A stretch of DNA of 64,000 bases from Pseudoflavonifractor sp. An85 (GTDB lineage Bacteria; Bacillota; Clostridia; Oscillospirales; Oscillospiraceae), in the NCBI RefSeq assembly GCF_002161235.1, contig NZ_NFHE01000008.1:1-64000 (forward strand), in the 5' to 3' direction. The translations under genes and the position numbers were made by a program. The notes beneath the pieces are model-generated. The model was not told the origin of the DNA. It searched no databases and was given only the letters and a program-made list of their open reading frames with translations. Position 1 is the first letter of the stretch, and every line of letters starts with the position of its first letter. Shown piece after piece: positions 1 to 7,884 of the stretch.

Positions 1-264
1 ACATGCCCCGCCTGCGGGCACTGCTTCGAGTCGCTGTTCGACGTAGGCGGCGTGGGCGTGACGGTGGCCGATCCGGACATGGCCGACGCCATCCGGGCCT
101 TGGACGCGGACGGACAGGCCATCGTCCTGCTCCATTACTTCGCCGAATGGCCTGACGGCAGGATCGGCACCCATCTCGGCATCCCCCGGTCCACGGTCCA
201 GTTCCGCCGGAACGCCGCGCTGCGGCTCCTGCGCGGCCTGCTGGAAGGGAGGTGCGGGCAATGA
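1..264 (+). CDS. Sigma-70 region 4-like protein of an integrative element (5' truncated by window)
   Basis: The reading frame is open from the first base of the window, so the N-terminus is missing. The visible 87 residues begin with a CPACGHC stretch (CX2CX2C, possibly metal binding) and end with a helix-turn-helix of the sigma-70 region 4 type (GTHLGIPRSTVQFRRN). Its stop overlaps the ATG of the next gene (ATGA, 261-264), so the two are translationally coupled. In Tn916-family elements a sigma-like protein, an ORF8-like protein, xis and int follow one another in this order, and that is the basis for the call. It probably regulates element genes. Product naming is tentative because most of the protein lies outside the window. 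Confidence 0.6.
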   Translation, partial: TCPACGHCFESLFDVGGVGVTVADPDMADAIRALDADGQAIVLLHYFAEWPDGRIGTHLGIPRSTVQFRRNAALRLLRGLLEGRCGQ

Positions 265-467
265 CCTACGAAACCGTGGTCGCCGCCACCCACGGGGACC
301 CCGTTGCCGCCGAGGAGGTGCTGGAACACTTCGACTCCGCCATCGACGGGCTGTGCACCCACGCCTTCGTCGATGAGGGCGGGCACACCGAATACGGCGT
401 GGACACGCAGATGAAGACCGAGATGCAAGGCAGGCTCCTCGCCGCCATGCTCCACTTCACCCCATAA
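261..467 (+). CDS. Helix-turn-helix conjugative-transposon-like protein (Tn916 ORF8 type)
   Basis: A 68-residue acidic protein beginning MTYETVVAATHGDP, which resembles the small ORF8/HTH_16 proteins found just upstream of excisionase in Tn916-like elements. The ATG at 261 is chosen over an upstream GTG because a GGGAGG-type ribosome site lies about 7 bases before it. It overlaps the preceding sigma-like gene by four bases. Base composition here is clearly more GC-rich than in xis and int downstream, suggesting a mosaic element. The biochemical role is unknown; regulation of element transfer is inferred from position. Confidence 0.6.
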   Translation: MTYETVVAATHGDPVAAEEVLEHFDSAIDGLCTHAFVDEGGHTEYGVDTQMKTEMQGRLLAAMLHFTP

Positions 468-508
468 ACCCAGAAAAACAGTATGATAGCAATAGCGGGG
501 GTAACTAC

Positions 509-712
509 ATGGCCCGTTCTGATGTTGTTCCCATTTGGGAAAAGGCAAATTTAAGCATGGAGGAGGCCGCCGCCTATTTTGGAATTGGCATCAACAAACT
601 GCGAGAAATGACCAATGAGGACAACTGCCCCTTTGTCCTTTGGAATGGCAGCAAGCGCATGATTAAGCGAAAAGCCTTTGAAAAATTTTTAGAGGCGGCC
701 TACTCAATATAG
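509..712 (+). CDS. xis: Tn916-type excisionase
   Basis: A 67-residue protein, the same length as Tn916 Xis. It has a winged-helix excisionase layout: an MEEAAAYFGIGINKLREM helix-turn-helix near residue 15, then a basic wing (NGSKRMIKRKAF). Xis binds the element ends and directs the integrase towards excision. It lies upstream of the integrase gene with a terminator-like hairpin between them. A GGGGG ribosome site precedes the ATG. Identification rests on length, motif and gene order. Confidence 0.85.
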   Translation: MARSDVVPIWEKANLSMEEAAAYFGIGINKLREMTNEDNCPFVLWNGSKRMIKRKAFEKFLEAAYSI

Positions 713-741
713 TGGAAAGCGCAGGTTCGGTGTGGTATAAT
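713..741 (+). promoter_or_regulatory. Candidate integrase promoter
   Basis: A perfect TATAAT at 736-741 lies 17 bases after a weak TGGAAA. It sits inside the loop of the xis-int hairpin, so the hairpin could stop readthrough from xis while int has its own start. This is an inference from sequence match only. Confidence 0.4.
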
Positions 742-767
742 TAACCATACCCTATCTGCGCTTTTTT
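716..767 (+). terminator. Hairpin and T-run between xis and int
   Basis: AAAGCGCAG at 716-724 pairs with CTGCGCTTT ending in a run of T to 767. The long loop contains a smaller GGTAT/ATACC pairing. It looks like an intrinsic terminator or attenuator limiting transcription into the integrase gene. Confidence 0.6.
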
Positions 768-785
768 AGGAAGGAGAGATAGGTC

Positions 786-1943
786 TTGAGTGAAAAGCGC
801 AGAGACAATAAGGGCCGTGTTCTGAAAGACGGCGAAAGCCAGCGGAAAAATGGCACCTATGATTACAGATATACAGACATTCATAAAAAGCGGCGTTGCA
901 TCTATGCAAAGACATTGGCCGAGTTGCGCCGGAAAGAGAGCGATATTCAGCGGGACTTGGCTGACGGTGTGGACTATGCAGCGGGAGAGATCACAGTTGC
1001 GGAATTAGTGGACCGTTACATCAAATTGAAACGGGGACTTAAACAAAATTCCATGCGGGCTTATAGCTCCGCCGTCAACCGCGTCCATGCCGCCCCATTT
1101 GGACAGCTCAAGATCAGGACAGTGAAGTTGTCTGACGCAAAAGGCTGGTTCGTGGACCTGCATGACAGTGGGATCAAGCAGAACACCATCAGTGTGTTGC
1201 AGAGCGTTGTCCGGCCAGCCTTTGAAATGGCTGTGGATGATGACATAATCCGCAAAAACCCGTTCAAATTTAAGTTGGCCGAAGTTGTTCCGAATGACGC
1301 TTTTGTTCGTGACGCTCTGACAAAAGAGCAGCAGAAAAAGTATTTGCAGTTCATCCGGGATTACGGCAACGACAATTACTATGACGATATTGTGATTCTG
1401 CTGGGAACTGGCCTACGAGTCAGTGAATTGTATGGCCTCACTCGTCCAGACATTGATTTTGAGAGGCGCTGTATCTATGTCAGGCACCAACTTTGCCGAA
1501 CTGCCGAAAAACCGTACTTCATCACGGAACCCAAGACAAAGAGCGGCATTCGCTGTATTCCCATGACGGACAGCGTGTATATGGCGTTCCGTCGGGTACT
1601 GCGTGACAGGGGGTCTCCCAAGGTGGAAATGCTGGTTGACGGATACACCGGGTTTGTCTTTCTGGACAAAGATGGAAAGCCCAAAGTGGGTATGCACTTG
1701 CAGAACTACATGAGAGGCATGCAGAGAAAGTATGTCGAGCTATTTGGCAACACACTCCCCAAAGTAACGCCCCATGTTTTGCGGCACACCTTTTGCACCA
1801 ACGCGCAGCAAGCCGGTTTGGATGTGAAAAGCCTGCAATACCTCATGGGACACTCTAACGCAAGCGTCACCTTGGATGTCTACACCCACAGCAACTATGA
1901 GTCCGTCGAAAAGGCGTTTGAACAGGTTGCGGCCAACCTCTGA
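786..1943 (+). CDS. int: Tn916-family tyrosine integrase
   Basis: A 385-residue tyrosine recombinase that inserts and excises the element. The first residues (MSEKRRDN.GR.L..GESQRK) closely match my recollection of the N-terminal arm-binding domain of Tn916 Int. A core-binding SAM-like domain covers about residues 65-165. Catalytic residues are visible: R211 in GTGLRVSEL, H330 and R333 in HVLRHT, the LMGHS box, and nucleophile Y366 in VYTHSNY. The start is TTG at 786, preceded by AAGGAGAGA. It is the last gene of the element; the right attachment site should lie in the following 200 bases. All catalytic residues are present, so it is probably active. Confidence 0.93.
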   Translation: MSEKRRDNKGRVLKDGESQRKNGTYDYRYTDIHKKRRCIYAKTLAELRRKESDIQRDLADGVDYAAGEITVAELVDRYIKLKRGLKQNSMRAYSSAVNRVHAAPFGQLKIRTVKLSDAKGWFVDLHDSGIKQNTISVLQSVVRPAFEMAVDDDIIRKNPFKFKLAEVVPNDAFVRDALTKEQQKKYLQFIRDYGNDNYYDDIVILLGTGLRVSELYGLTRPDIDFERRCIYVRHQLCRTAEKPYFITEPKTKSGIRCIPMTDSVYMAFRRVLRDRGSPKVEMLVDGYTGFVFLDKDGKPKVGMHLQNYMRGMQRKYVELFGNTLPKVTPHVLRHTFCTNAQQAGLDVKSLQYLMGHSNASVTLDVYTHSNYESVEKAFEQVAANL

Positions 1944-1956
1944 TATGGGCACAAAA

Positions 1957-2009
1957 TTTACGCCACAACTTACGCCAAAAGGCCGTGAACTTGCGTAAAA
2001 CTGCGTAAA
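1957..2009 (+). repeat. Candidate integrase arm-type sites at element right end
   Basis: Two TTACGCC copies (1958-1964, 1970-1976) are followed by two GCGTAAA copies (1993-1999, 2003-2009), making paired direct repeats in inverted orientation directly after int. Tn916-like integrases bind short repeats near the element ends through their N-terminal domain. The assignment is inferred from position and repeat pattern. The rest of the gap up to 2168 holds no gene; the element-chromosome junction presumably lies within about 2010-2165 but cannot be pinned without the left end or an empty site. Confidence 0.45.
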
Positions 2010-2168
2010 CAATCGGCGGATGTACTGACAATTTTTGGACAGCGGAAAAACGGCGTGAACCCTTGAAAAATCTACAAAAATTCACTTTTCTGTTTGCTTC
2101 CCGAAAAGGTGAAAATATTGAAGTCCTGAAGGGCGGCATGTACTAAGAATCAGCCTGAATACAGCTTG

Positions 2169-2203
2169 AAAAGGCCGGTGTCCATGGGACACCGGCCTTT
2201 TTT
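2169..2203 (+). terminator. Strong intrinsic terminator of an upstream chromosomal unit
   Basis: GGCCGGTGTCC and GGACACCGGCC form a perfect 11 bp stem around ATG, flanked by A and T runs, so it could work in both directions. There is no chromosomal gene directly upstream in the window. It may be the original terminator of a gene now separated from it by the integrated element. Confidence 0.8.
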
Positions 2204-2297
2204 ACCTAAATGAGGATGATTTCCCCAACTCTCTTGACGTTCGATTGACAATCCCAGCCTTGCAGGGTACCATGAGGCCCATGGAGGTGTGTGCGCC

Positions 2298-3050
2298 GTG
2301 TATGAATTGGACAAAAAGAAATTCGGCTCCTTTGTGGCCAGCCTGCGCCGGGAGAAGGGGCTGACCCAGAAGGAGTTGGCCCAACGGTTGTACCTTTCAG
2401 ATAAGGCGGTGAGCAAGTGGGAGACTGGGGTGAGTATCCCGGACACCGCTCTGCTCATGCCTCTGGCCCAGGAACTGGGAGTGACGGTGACGGAGCTGCT
2501 CTCCTGCCAGAGGATGGAGCAGCAGACCATGGAGCCGGAGGAGGTGGAGAGTGTGGTGAAAACCGCCATCACCTATGCCCAGCAGCAGCCCCAGAGGGCC
2601 TATCAGGAAGCAGGTAGGTGGCCTGTCATCTATGTGCTATCTCTGGTGCTGGCTGGGTTGGGGGGGCTGGCCAATGTCCAGATGGGGCCGATGGTGGAGT
2701 CGCTGACGGTACCTGTGCTGTTGGGGGGCATCTTTGGGGTGTGCTTTATCTTTGCGGCCCACTTGCAGCTGCCGGGGTATTACGACCACAACCGCATTGG
2801 CGGGGTCGTGGACGGCCCCTTACGCCTGCATCTGCCCGGAGTGGCCTTCAACAACCGGAATTGGCCCTACATTCTGCGGGTGGGGCGTGTTTGGGCGTGC
2901 TACGTCTTGGCAGTGTGGCCGTGGGTGTACGCCCTGGGACAATGGTTGCAGCCTCTGGTGTGGCAGGATGTGGCCGAATACGTTGCGCTGGTGGCGTTGC
3001 TGGGTGGCCTGTTTGTCCCCTTGTACGTGACAGCAAAACGGCATGAATGA
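2298..3050 (+). CDS. XRE-family regulator with C-terminal membrane domain
   Basis: A 250-residue protein. Residues 1-65 form a Cro/C1-type helix-turn-helix (KGLTQKELAQRLYLSDKAVSKWETG, with the usual VSKWE recognition helix). The C-terminal half has about four hydrophobic segments, so it is probably a membrane-tethered one-component regulator. GTG at 2298 is chosen because GGAGGT at 2283-2288 is 9 bases before it; the GTG at 2289 touches that ribosome site. It is monocistronic, between the terminators at 2169 and 3055. The signal and the target genes are unknown. Confidence 0.75.
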   Translation: MYELDKKKFGSFVASLRREKGLTQKELAQRLYLSDKAVSKWETGVSIPDTALLMPLAQELGVTVTELLSCQRMEQQTMEPEEVESVVKTAITYAQQQPQRAYQEAGRWPVIYVLSLVLAGLGGLANVQMGPMVESLTVPVLLGGIFGVCFIFAAHLQLPGYYDHNRIGGVVDGPLRLHLPGVAFNNRNWPYILRVGRVWACYVLAVWPWVYALGQWLQPLVWQDVAEYVALVALLGGLFVPLYVTAKRHE

Positions 3051-3054
3051 ACAA

Positions 3055-3082
3055 GGAGGTGTGAGCCACGGCTCACACCTCC
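3055..3082. terminator. Shared hairpin between convergent genes
   Basis: Two 13-base arms (GGAGGTGTGAGCC and its complement) pair perfectly across a 2-base centre. It lies between the end of the XRE gene (+) and the end of rpiB (-). The T-run is weak on the + strand, so it may act as a bidirectional terminator or 3' stabiliser. Confidence 0.65.
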
Positions 3083-3099
3083 CTATGTTTTGTATGAGA

Positions 3100-3540
3100 T
3101 TATGCGTTCTCGATGTCCATCATCAGGTCCACCCGGCGCTGGTGACGGCCGCCTTCAAACTCGGTGCTCAAAAACACCTCCACGATGCGGTCGGCCATGT
3201 TGCGGCCGATGAGAGCGGCGCCCATGGCCAGCATGTTGGCATCATTGTGGCGGCGGGTCATCTCAGCGGAGAGAGGCTCGCTGCACAAAGCGCAGCGCAC
3301 ACCCTTGACCTTGTTGGCGGAGATGGAGATGCCGATGCCGGTGGTGCACATGACAATGCCGCGCTCACACTCACCACTGGCCACCTTTTCCGCGGCGGCC
3401 TTGGCAAAGATGGGGTAGTCGCAGCTGTCGGTGGAGTAAGTACCACAGTCCACCACCTCGTGGCCCATCTGGGTGAGGTATTCTTTGAGGTGCTCTTTCA
3501 GATCGAAGGCACCGTGATCGCAGCCAAGAGAAATTTTCAT
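3100..3540 (-). CDS. rpiB: Ribose-5-phosphate isomerase B
   Basis: A 146-residue cytosolic RpiB/LacAB-family isomerase, normal length. It interconverts ribose 5-phosphate and ribulose 5-phosphate in the pentose phosphate pathway. Visible signatures are the N-terminal CDHGAFDLK, the catalytic-Cys/anion-hole loop CTTGIGISISANK (most RpiB have CGSGIG), and the RRHNDANMLAMGA segment. It lies 18 bases downstream of the PHP phosphatase gene on the same strand and is probably co-transcribed. The AAGGAGT ribosome site fits the ATG at 3540. Confidence 0.93.
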   Translation of the reverse strand: MKISLGCDHGAFDLKEHLKEYLTQMGHEVVDCGTYSTDSCDYPIFAKAAAEKVASGECERGIVMCTTGIGISISANKVKGVRCALCSEPLSAEMTRRHNDANMLAMGAALIGRNMADRIVEVFLSTEFEGGRHQRRVDLMMDIENA

Positions 3541-3558
3541 GTTGAGGACTCCTTTTCC

Positions 3559-4368
3559 TTAAATTTTGTGGGGGACAGGGCGGCGGCCCTGGTACGTGGT
3601 GACGTAGGAGAAGCCGGCGATTTCCAGTAGCTCCAGGGCTTGGGTGAGGCCCAGAGCCATGTGCTCGGGCACATGGGCATCCGAGCCGATGGTGACGTAC
3701 TCACCGCCACAAGCTTTGAACCAGCGGAGAATGGGCAGCCATTCGTCCAGAGAGCGACCCCGGCAGGTGTTGACCTCCAAGGCGTGACCGCTGGCGGCCA
3801 CCTGGCGGAAAATCTCCATTACCTGCTCCTGGAAGGGCTCCAAGGTTAGGGATTCTCCATCCCGCTGCACATAGCGCAGGGGATAGATGATGTGGGCCAG
3901 GGCATCGTAGCAGTCACCGCACTGGGTGACCATGGTATAGGTGTGGGTGAGGGCGTTTTCCATGGCCTCACGGCACAGGGTCGGGTTTCCACCAAAGCGG
4001 GTGAAGTAGAAGTCCCGGTTTCCCTGGGCTCCAATCCAGTTGTGGAGAGAGCCCAGCACAAAGTCCAGCTCGTCCCCGGCCTGGGCCAGAATCTCCCGGG
4101 TGCCCTGGGGATTGTAGGGAATGGAGCCCAGCTCCAGGCCCAGACGCACCGGGAGGGGAGCGTGGAGCCCATAGGTGTGGTGCTGCTCCTTGGCTTGCTG
4201 CCAGGGAAAGTGGCAGGTGGGCACGCCGTCCCCGTCCAACAGGTCGCAGTGGTCGGTGACGCACAGTTCCTGAACCCCCGCCTTTTGGGCGGCGGCAATC
4301 ATCACAGGTAGGGGAGATTCACTGTCATGGGACACCAAGGTGTGGGTATGAAAGTCACATAAGTACAC
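3559..4368 (-). CDS. PHP-domain phosphatase, histidinol-phosphatase (HisJ/HisK) family
   Basis: A 269-residue PHP-superfamily hydrolase. Metal-binding motifs appear in the expected order: DFHTHT at residues 5-10, TDHCD near 40, GSLHNW in the middle and GSDAH near the C-terminus. The length fits bacterial histidinol-phosphatases, but no other his gene is nearby, so another phosphate monoester substrate is possible. It starts with GTG at 4368. The only purine-rich stretch upstream is the GAGG at the 3' end of the structured repeat at 4378-4535, about 10 bases away, so the repeat may supply its ribosome site. It is first in an operon with rpiB. Confidence 0.8.
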   Translation of the reverse strand: MYLCDFHTHTLVSHDSESPLPVMIAAAQKAGVQELCVTDHCDLLDGDGVPTCHFPWQQAKEQHHTYGLHAPLPVRLGLELGSIPYNPQGTREILAQAGDELDFVLGSLHNWIGAQGNRDFYFTRFGGNPTLCREAMENALTHTYTMVTQCGDCYDALAHIIYPLRYVQRDGESLTLEPFQEQVMEIFRQVAASGHALEVNTCRGRSLDEWLPILRWFKACGGEYVTIGSDAHVPEHMALGLTQALELLEIAGFSYVTTYQGRRPVPHKI

Positions 4369-4377
4369 AGTAGATCA

Positions 4378-4535
4378 GCCTCGCAGAGTTCCGCCGTTAG
4401 GCGGAAAATGTGTAATCCATTTTTTCCGGCGACATGTGCGGCGGAAAAAATACTTCTCAGCCCTCAAACGTGCGAGCATAGCGAGTGCGATGCAGAGGGC
4501 TGCAAATTTTCTCGGAAACGCTTGCGTTTTCGAGA
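4378..4535 (-). repeat. Structured intergenic repeat, copy 1 (loop subtype B)
   Basis: Read on the minus strand this copy starts 3 bases after the stop codon of the PMT gene. In order it shows: a 5' hairpin with AAACGC/GCGTTT arms and an AA loop; the outer stem CAGCCCTC/GAGGGCTG; a hairpin ATTTTTTCCG/CGGAAAAAAT whose loop contains GCACATGTC; a TTCCGCC/GGCGGAA hairpin; and the tail AACTCTGCGAGGC. Stem letters differ from the other six copies but still pair. It separates the PMT gene from the PHP gene, both on the minus strand. Confidence 0.85.
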
Positions 4536-4538
4536 CGT

Positions 4539-6524
4539 TTAAAGTGGCCAGCTGGGGAACCAGCGCAGGAATACTTCGCTGTACCACAGGGGCATGTACA
4601 GACCCGTGAGAGCGGGGTAGAAGATGGCGTACAGGCCGGCCGTACACCCGGTCAGGCCATACACGGCCAGACGGGCGCCCCGGCGGTGGCGGTCCAACAT
4701 GTCGTTCATCAGGTAGGCGATGGCAAAGACCAGGAACAAAATGGTGGGGAAATAATGATAGGCAAACAGGGTGCGGCCAATGGGCAGCCAGGGCAGGAAC
4801 TGGGACAGAATGGCGATGAGGATGAACAGGCCCCGTCCGCACCGGCGGCGAATGGTCTGGATGAGCACAGCGAAGAAGGCCAGCAGGCCGGTCCAGGACA
4901 CCAGGGGGTTATTGAAGGAGGCAAACAGGCTCTTGACCCCTTCGGTGTTGGCCAGATCCAGATCCCGGTAGTAGAGGATGGGGCGGGCATCGAAAATCCA
5001 CTGGTACCAGTAACTCTCATAGGGGTGAGAGGAGTGGACACCCTGGTGGTAGGAGAGCATAAACTCCTGGTTGCTCCACATCACGTTCAGTAGGTTGTCC
5101 AGGGTCAAGCCACCCTGAGAGGTGGCATAGGGAATGTAGGACAGGGTATAGATGACCGAGGGAATGAGCACGAAGAAAATCACCGACAGAGAGGTGGTGC
5201 TGAGGAAGAAACTGATAAAGTCGAAGTTTCCAGGGTCGCGCTTCCACTCGCGGTAGCGCAGCCACATCCCCAGCGCCCACAGCACCGCCAGACCGGCCCC
5301 GGCGTAGATCACTGTCCACTTGCTGGCGCAGCCGATGCCCCAGAACACCCCGCACAAAAACAGAGGGATGGCCGTCTTGCGCAGGGAGGTGCCCACGGGA
5401 TGGCACAGCCAGCGATACATAAAGTAGTAGGAGACCAGGATGAAGAACACTCCGTAGGTATCAATGGTGGCAATGCGAGTTTGCACTAGGTGCATGAAGT
5501 CAAAGGCGAACAGACAGGTGCCGCAGAAGGCCACCACCGTCTTGCCAAAGAAGTTTTTCAGGAACACATAGAGGATGGGGAGCATGAGCACGCCAAACAG
5601 GGTGCCCATAAACCGCCAGCCAAAGGGCACCATGCCAAAGATGGCAATGCCGATGGAGATGATGAGCTTACCCAGAGGAGGATGGGAGACCTCGTAGGGG
5701 TAGATGTTGTTCATGTGCTCCAGGGCGGTGCGGGGATGGTAGATCTCATCGAAGTAGGTGGAGTTCATGTAGGTCTGCTTGGTGGTCCATTCATCCGTCT
5801 CATCAAACAGAGCCTTGGCCCCCACGTCCACATAGTCGGGTACCAAAGCCTGACCGTTGCTCCACAGGGCCAGCTCCGCCAGCCACACGCCCTCGGTGCG
5901 ATCGGCAGAGGTGGCGGTGATGCGGAAGGTGGTGGCCTCGATGACACCGGTGTCGATCTGGCTCAAATCCGCCAGTTCCCATTTAAATAAGGAAGCGTAG
6001 TTTTGATCCAGGTCCACCCCCTGCCAGTCCGAGCCGCTGTTGGTGTACTCCAGACGGTAGGTACCGGTACCCAGGGAGGTGTAGAAGGAGATTTGATCCA
6101 CCCGCACCGGCTGGGCAAAGGAGAAGGTGTAGGAGTCCCCCTGCTGGAACTGGACGTAAGTTTCCGGGGCAGACATACTGCCCAGCTGGAAAAAGGCGGT
6201 GATGGCGTACACCACCGTCACCAGCACCATGGGAATCCAGTCACACCGCTCCATGGGGGTAAACGGCAGGGTGAGGCTCAGGGGCTTGGGACGGAATCTG
6301 GCCTCGGACATGGCGATCCACTCCAGAGAGTTGGGTCGGGGCTTGAGGCACTGCCAGTAGTACACGAAAAAGGCCACCACAATGGCCAGCCCAACCAGGG
6401 CGAAGAAAAAGGCGGGGGAGAGGTTGGAGAAGAACCAGTTGACCCCGTAGACCACGCTGTCCCAGGTTTGACTCAAGGTCAGGGCGGTGGTGGGCAATGG
6501 GGGAGCAGTGAGGGATAGTGGCAT
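4539..6524 (-). CDS. PMT-family (GT39-like) membrane glycosyltransferase with discoidin-like insert
   Basis: A 661-residue polytopic membrane protein of the protein O-mannosyltransferase group of GT-C enzymes, which move a sugar from a lipid phosphate carrier to an extracytoplasmic acceptor. The family hallmark is visible as YFDEIYHPRTALEHM followed by SHPPLGKLII. Many hydrophobic segments follow, with a PMT C-terminal membrane domain. Between the N-terminal membrane region and the DE motif, about residues 125-230 form a beta-rich, discoidin/F5-8-like stretch, which is not usual at this place. ATG at 6524 is chosen because GGAGGT lies 8 bases upstream. The sugar and acceptor are unknown. Confidence 0.82.
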   Translation of the reverse strand: MPLSLTAPPLPTTALTLSQTWDSVVYGVNWFFSNLSPAFFFALVGLAIVVAFFVYYWQCLKPRPNSLEWIAMSEARFRPKPLSLTLPFTPMERCDWIPMVLVTVVYAITAFFQLGSMSAPETYVQFQQGDSYTFSFAQPVRVDQISFYTSLGTGTYRLEYTNSGSDWQGVDLDQNYASLFKWELADLSQIDTGVIEATTFRITATSADRTEGVWLAELALWSNGQALVPDYVDVGAKALFDETDEWTTKQTYMNSTYFDEIYHPRTALEHMNNIYPYEVSHPPLGKLIISIGIAIFGMVPFGWRFMGTLFGVLMLPILYVFLKNFFGKTVVAFCGTCLFAFDFMHLVQTRIATIDTYGVFFILVSYYFMYRWLCHPVGTSLRKTAIPLFLCGVFWGIGCASKWTVIYAGAGLAVLWALGMWLRYREWKRDPGNFDFISFFLSTTSLSVIFFVLIPSVIYTLSYIPYATSQGGLTLDNLLNVMWSNQEFMLSYHQGVHSSHPYESYWYQWIFDARPILYYRDLDLANTEGVKSLFASFNNPLVSWTGLLAFFAVLIQTIRRRCGRGLFILIAILSQFLPWLPIGRTLFAYHYFPTILFLVFAIAYLMNDMLDRHRRGARLAVYGLTGCTAGLYAIFYPALTGLYMPLWYSEVFLRWFPSWPL

Positions 6525-6728
6525 AGGTGATGACCTCCAAAATGTGAGCGTCGTCCAAAGGTGGACATAGATATACATATTTTACTACGAATGGGGTGGA
6601 AAGAAAAGAGCCAATTCGCAGACCAGTCCGCTGTTGGGGAATGAATTAGCAATTAACGAGACATACTGCAAAAAACGAGGGGCGTTTTTGCGGCCGCATC
6701 CATTCACATTTAATTTACAACTGGACTA

Positions 6729-6757
6729 TTGACAATTCCCAGGGGCGGTGGTACAGT
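6729..6757 (+). promoter_or_regulatory. Housekeeping promoter of the hrcA operon
   Basis: TTGACA at 6729-6734, a 17-base spacer, and TACAGT at 6752-6757. The CIRCE operator starts five bases after the -10 box, so bound HrcA would cover the transcription start. The rest of the gap (6525-6728), which must hold the divergent promoter of the PMT gene, shows nothing else clear. Confidence 0.85.
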
Positions 6758-6761
6758 ATCA

Positions 6762-6788
6762 TTAGCACTCGGGGATAGTGAGTGCTAA
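6762..6788 (+). promoter_or_regulatory. CIRCE operator (HrcA-binding site)
   Basis: A perfect consensus: TTAGCACTC, 9 bases, GAGTGCTAA. This is the inverted repeat bound by HrcA to repress class I heat-shock genes, and it lies directly before hrcA itself, so the operon is autoregulated. Confidence 0.97.
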
Positions 6789-6814
6789 AAGAGAAAACCA
6801 AAGGAGGGTGCCGT

Positions 6815-7879
6815 TTGGAACTGACAGAGCGAAAAAAGAAAATCCTGCGCGCTGTGGTGGAAAGCTACATCCGCACTGCAGAGCCGGTGGGTTCCAAGGC
6901 CATTTTGGAACTGGCAGAATTGAAGGTATCCTCCGCCACCATTCGAAATGAATTGGCAGACCTCACCGAGATGGGGTACTTGGAACAGCCCCACACCTCC
7001 GCCGGACGGGTGCCGTCCCCCAAGGGATACCGGCTGTACGTCAACGAGCTGATGGAGGAGCAGCGGCTGAGCCTGGACGAGACCCGGCAGATCAACGAGG
7101 CCCTGCACCTGAAGATGCAGGAGCTGGACAAGGTCATTGACCAGGCCGGACGCATGGTGTCCCAGCTGACCAACTATCCCGCCTTTGCTGTGGCGGGAGG
7201 GCGGCAGCGCACCACCATTCGCCGCTACGATCTCATCATGGTGGATGTCAACTCCTTCATTGTGGTGGTGATGACGGACAGCAACGTGGTGAAAAACAAG
7301 CTCATCCGCCTGCCCACCGATCTGTCCCAGCCCCAGCTGCAGCTGCTGACCACCTTGCTCAACACGTCCTTTGTGGGCAAGAGTTTGGAGGAGCTGACCC
7401 CGGAGCTGATGCGAGTGGCGGAACACGCCGCCGGCAGCGCCTACGGGCTCATCTCCCTGGTGGTGTCCTTTGCCATGGAAGTGCTGGACTCCCTGGAGCA
7501 CAGCCCCGTGTACACCGCCGGAACCAGCCACATTTTGGACCACCCGGAGTACCGGGACGTGGACAAGGCCCAGAAGCTGATGTGTTACCTCAGCGAAGAC
7601 CAGTCCCTGGCCAACGTGCTGGATCTGCCCGCCCTCAGCGGCGACAACACCAAGATACTCATCGGGCCCGAGAATGTGGCCGACGAACTAAAAGATACCA
7701 GCGTGGTGCTGGCCAGCTATGACATCGGAGACGGCATGAAAGGCGTGATCGGTGTGGTGGGCCCCACCCGTATGGATTACGCCAAGGTGGCCGCCAAGCT
7801 GTCCTATGTGGCAGACGGCCTGTCCAAGCTGTTTGGACAGGGAGAACTTCCCCCCGCCCTTGACGAAAAGGAGGAGTAG
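6815..7879 (+). CDS. hrcA: Heat-inducible transcription repressor HrcA
   Basis: A 354-residue HrcA of normal length. The N-terminal winged helix (KKKILRAVVESYIRTAEPVGSK, then SSATIRNELADLTEMGYLEQPHTSAGRVPS) is highly typical, and a GAF-like dimerisation domain follows. It represses this operon through CIRCE until heat stress makes GroEL unavailable. The start is set at TTG 6815, since AAGGAGG at 6801-6807 is correctly spaced; an upstream GTG lies inside the CIRCE element. First gene of hrcA-grpE-dnaK-dnaJ. Confidence 0.96.
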   Translation: MELTERKKKILRAVVESYIRTAEPVGSKAILELAELKVSSATIRNELADLTEMGYLEQPHTSAGRVPSPKGYRLYVNELMEEQRLSLDETRQINEALHLKMQELDKVIDQAGRMVSQLTNYPAFAVAGGRQRTTIRRYDLIMVDVNSFIVVVMTDSNVVKNKLIRLPTDLSQPQLQLLTTLLNTSFVGKSLEELTPELMRVAEHAAGSAYGLISLVVSFAMEVLDSLEHSPVYTAGTSHILDHPEYRDVDKAQKLMCYLSEDQSLANVLDLPALSGDNTKILIGPENVADELKDTSVVLASYDIGDGMKGVIGVVGPTRMDYAKVAAKLSYVADGLSKLFGQGELPPALDEKEE

Positions 7880-7884
7880 ACCCC

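Noticed and set aside
6782-6814. Upstream GTG start for hrcA
   Set aside because: It lies within the CIRCE element and has no ribosome site; TTG 6815 has AAGGAGG at the right distance and gives the usual N-terminus.
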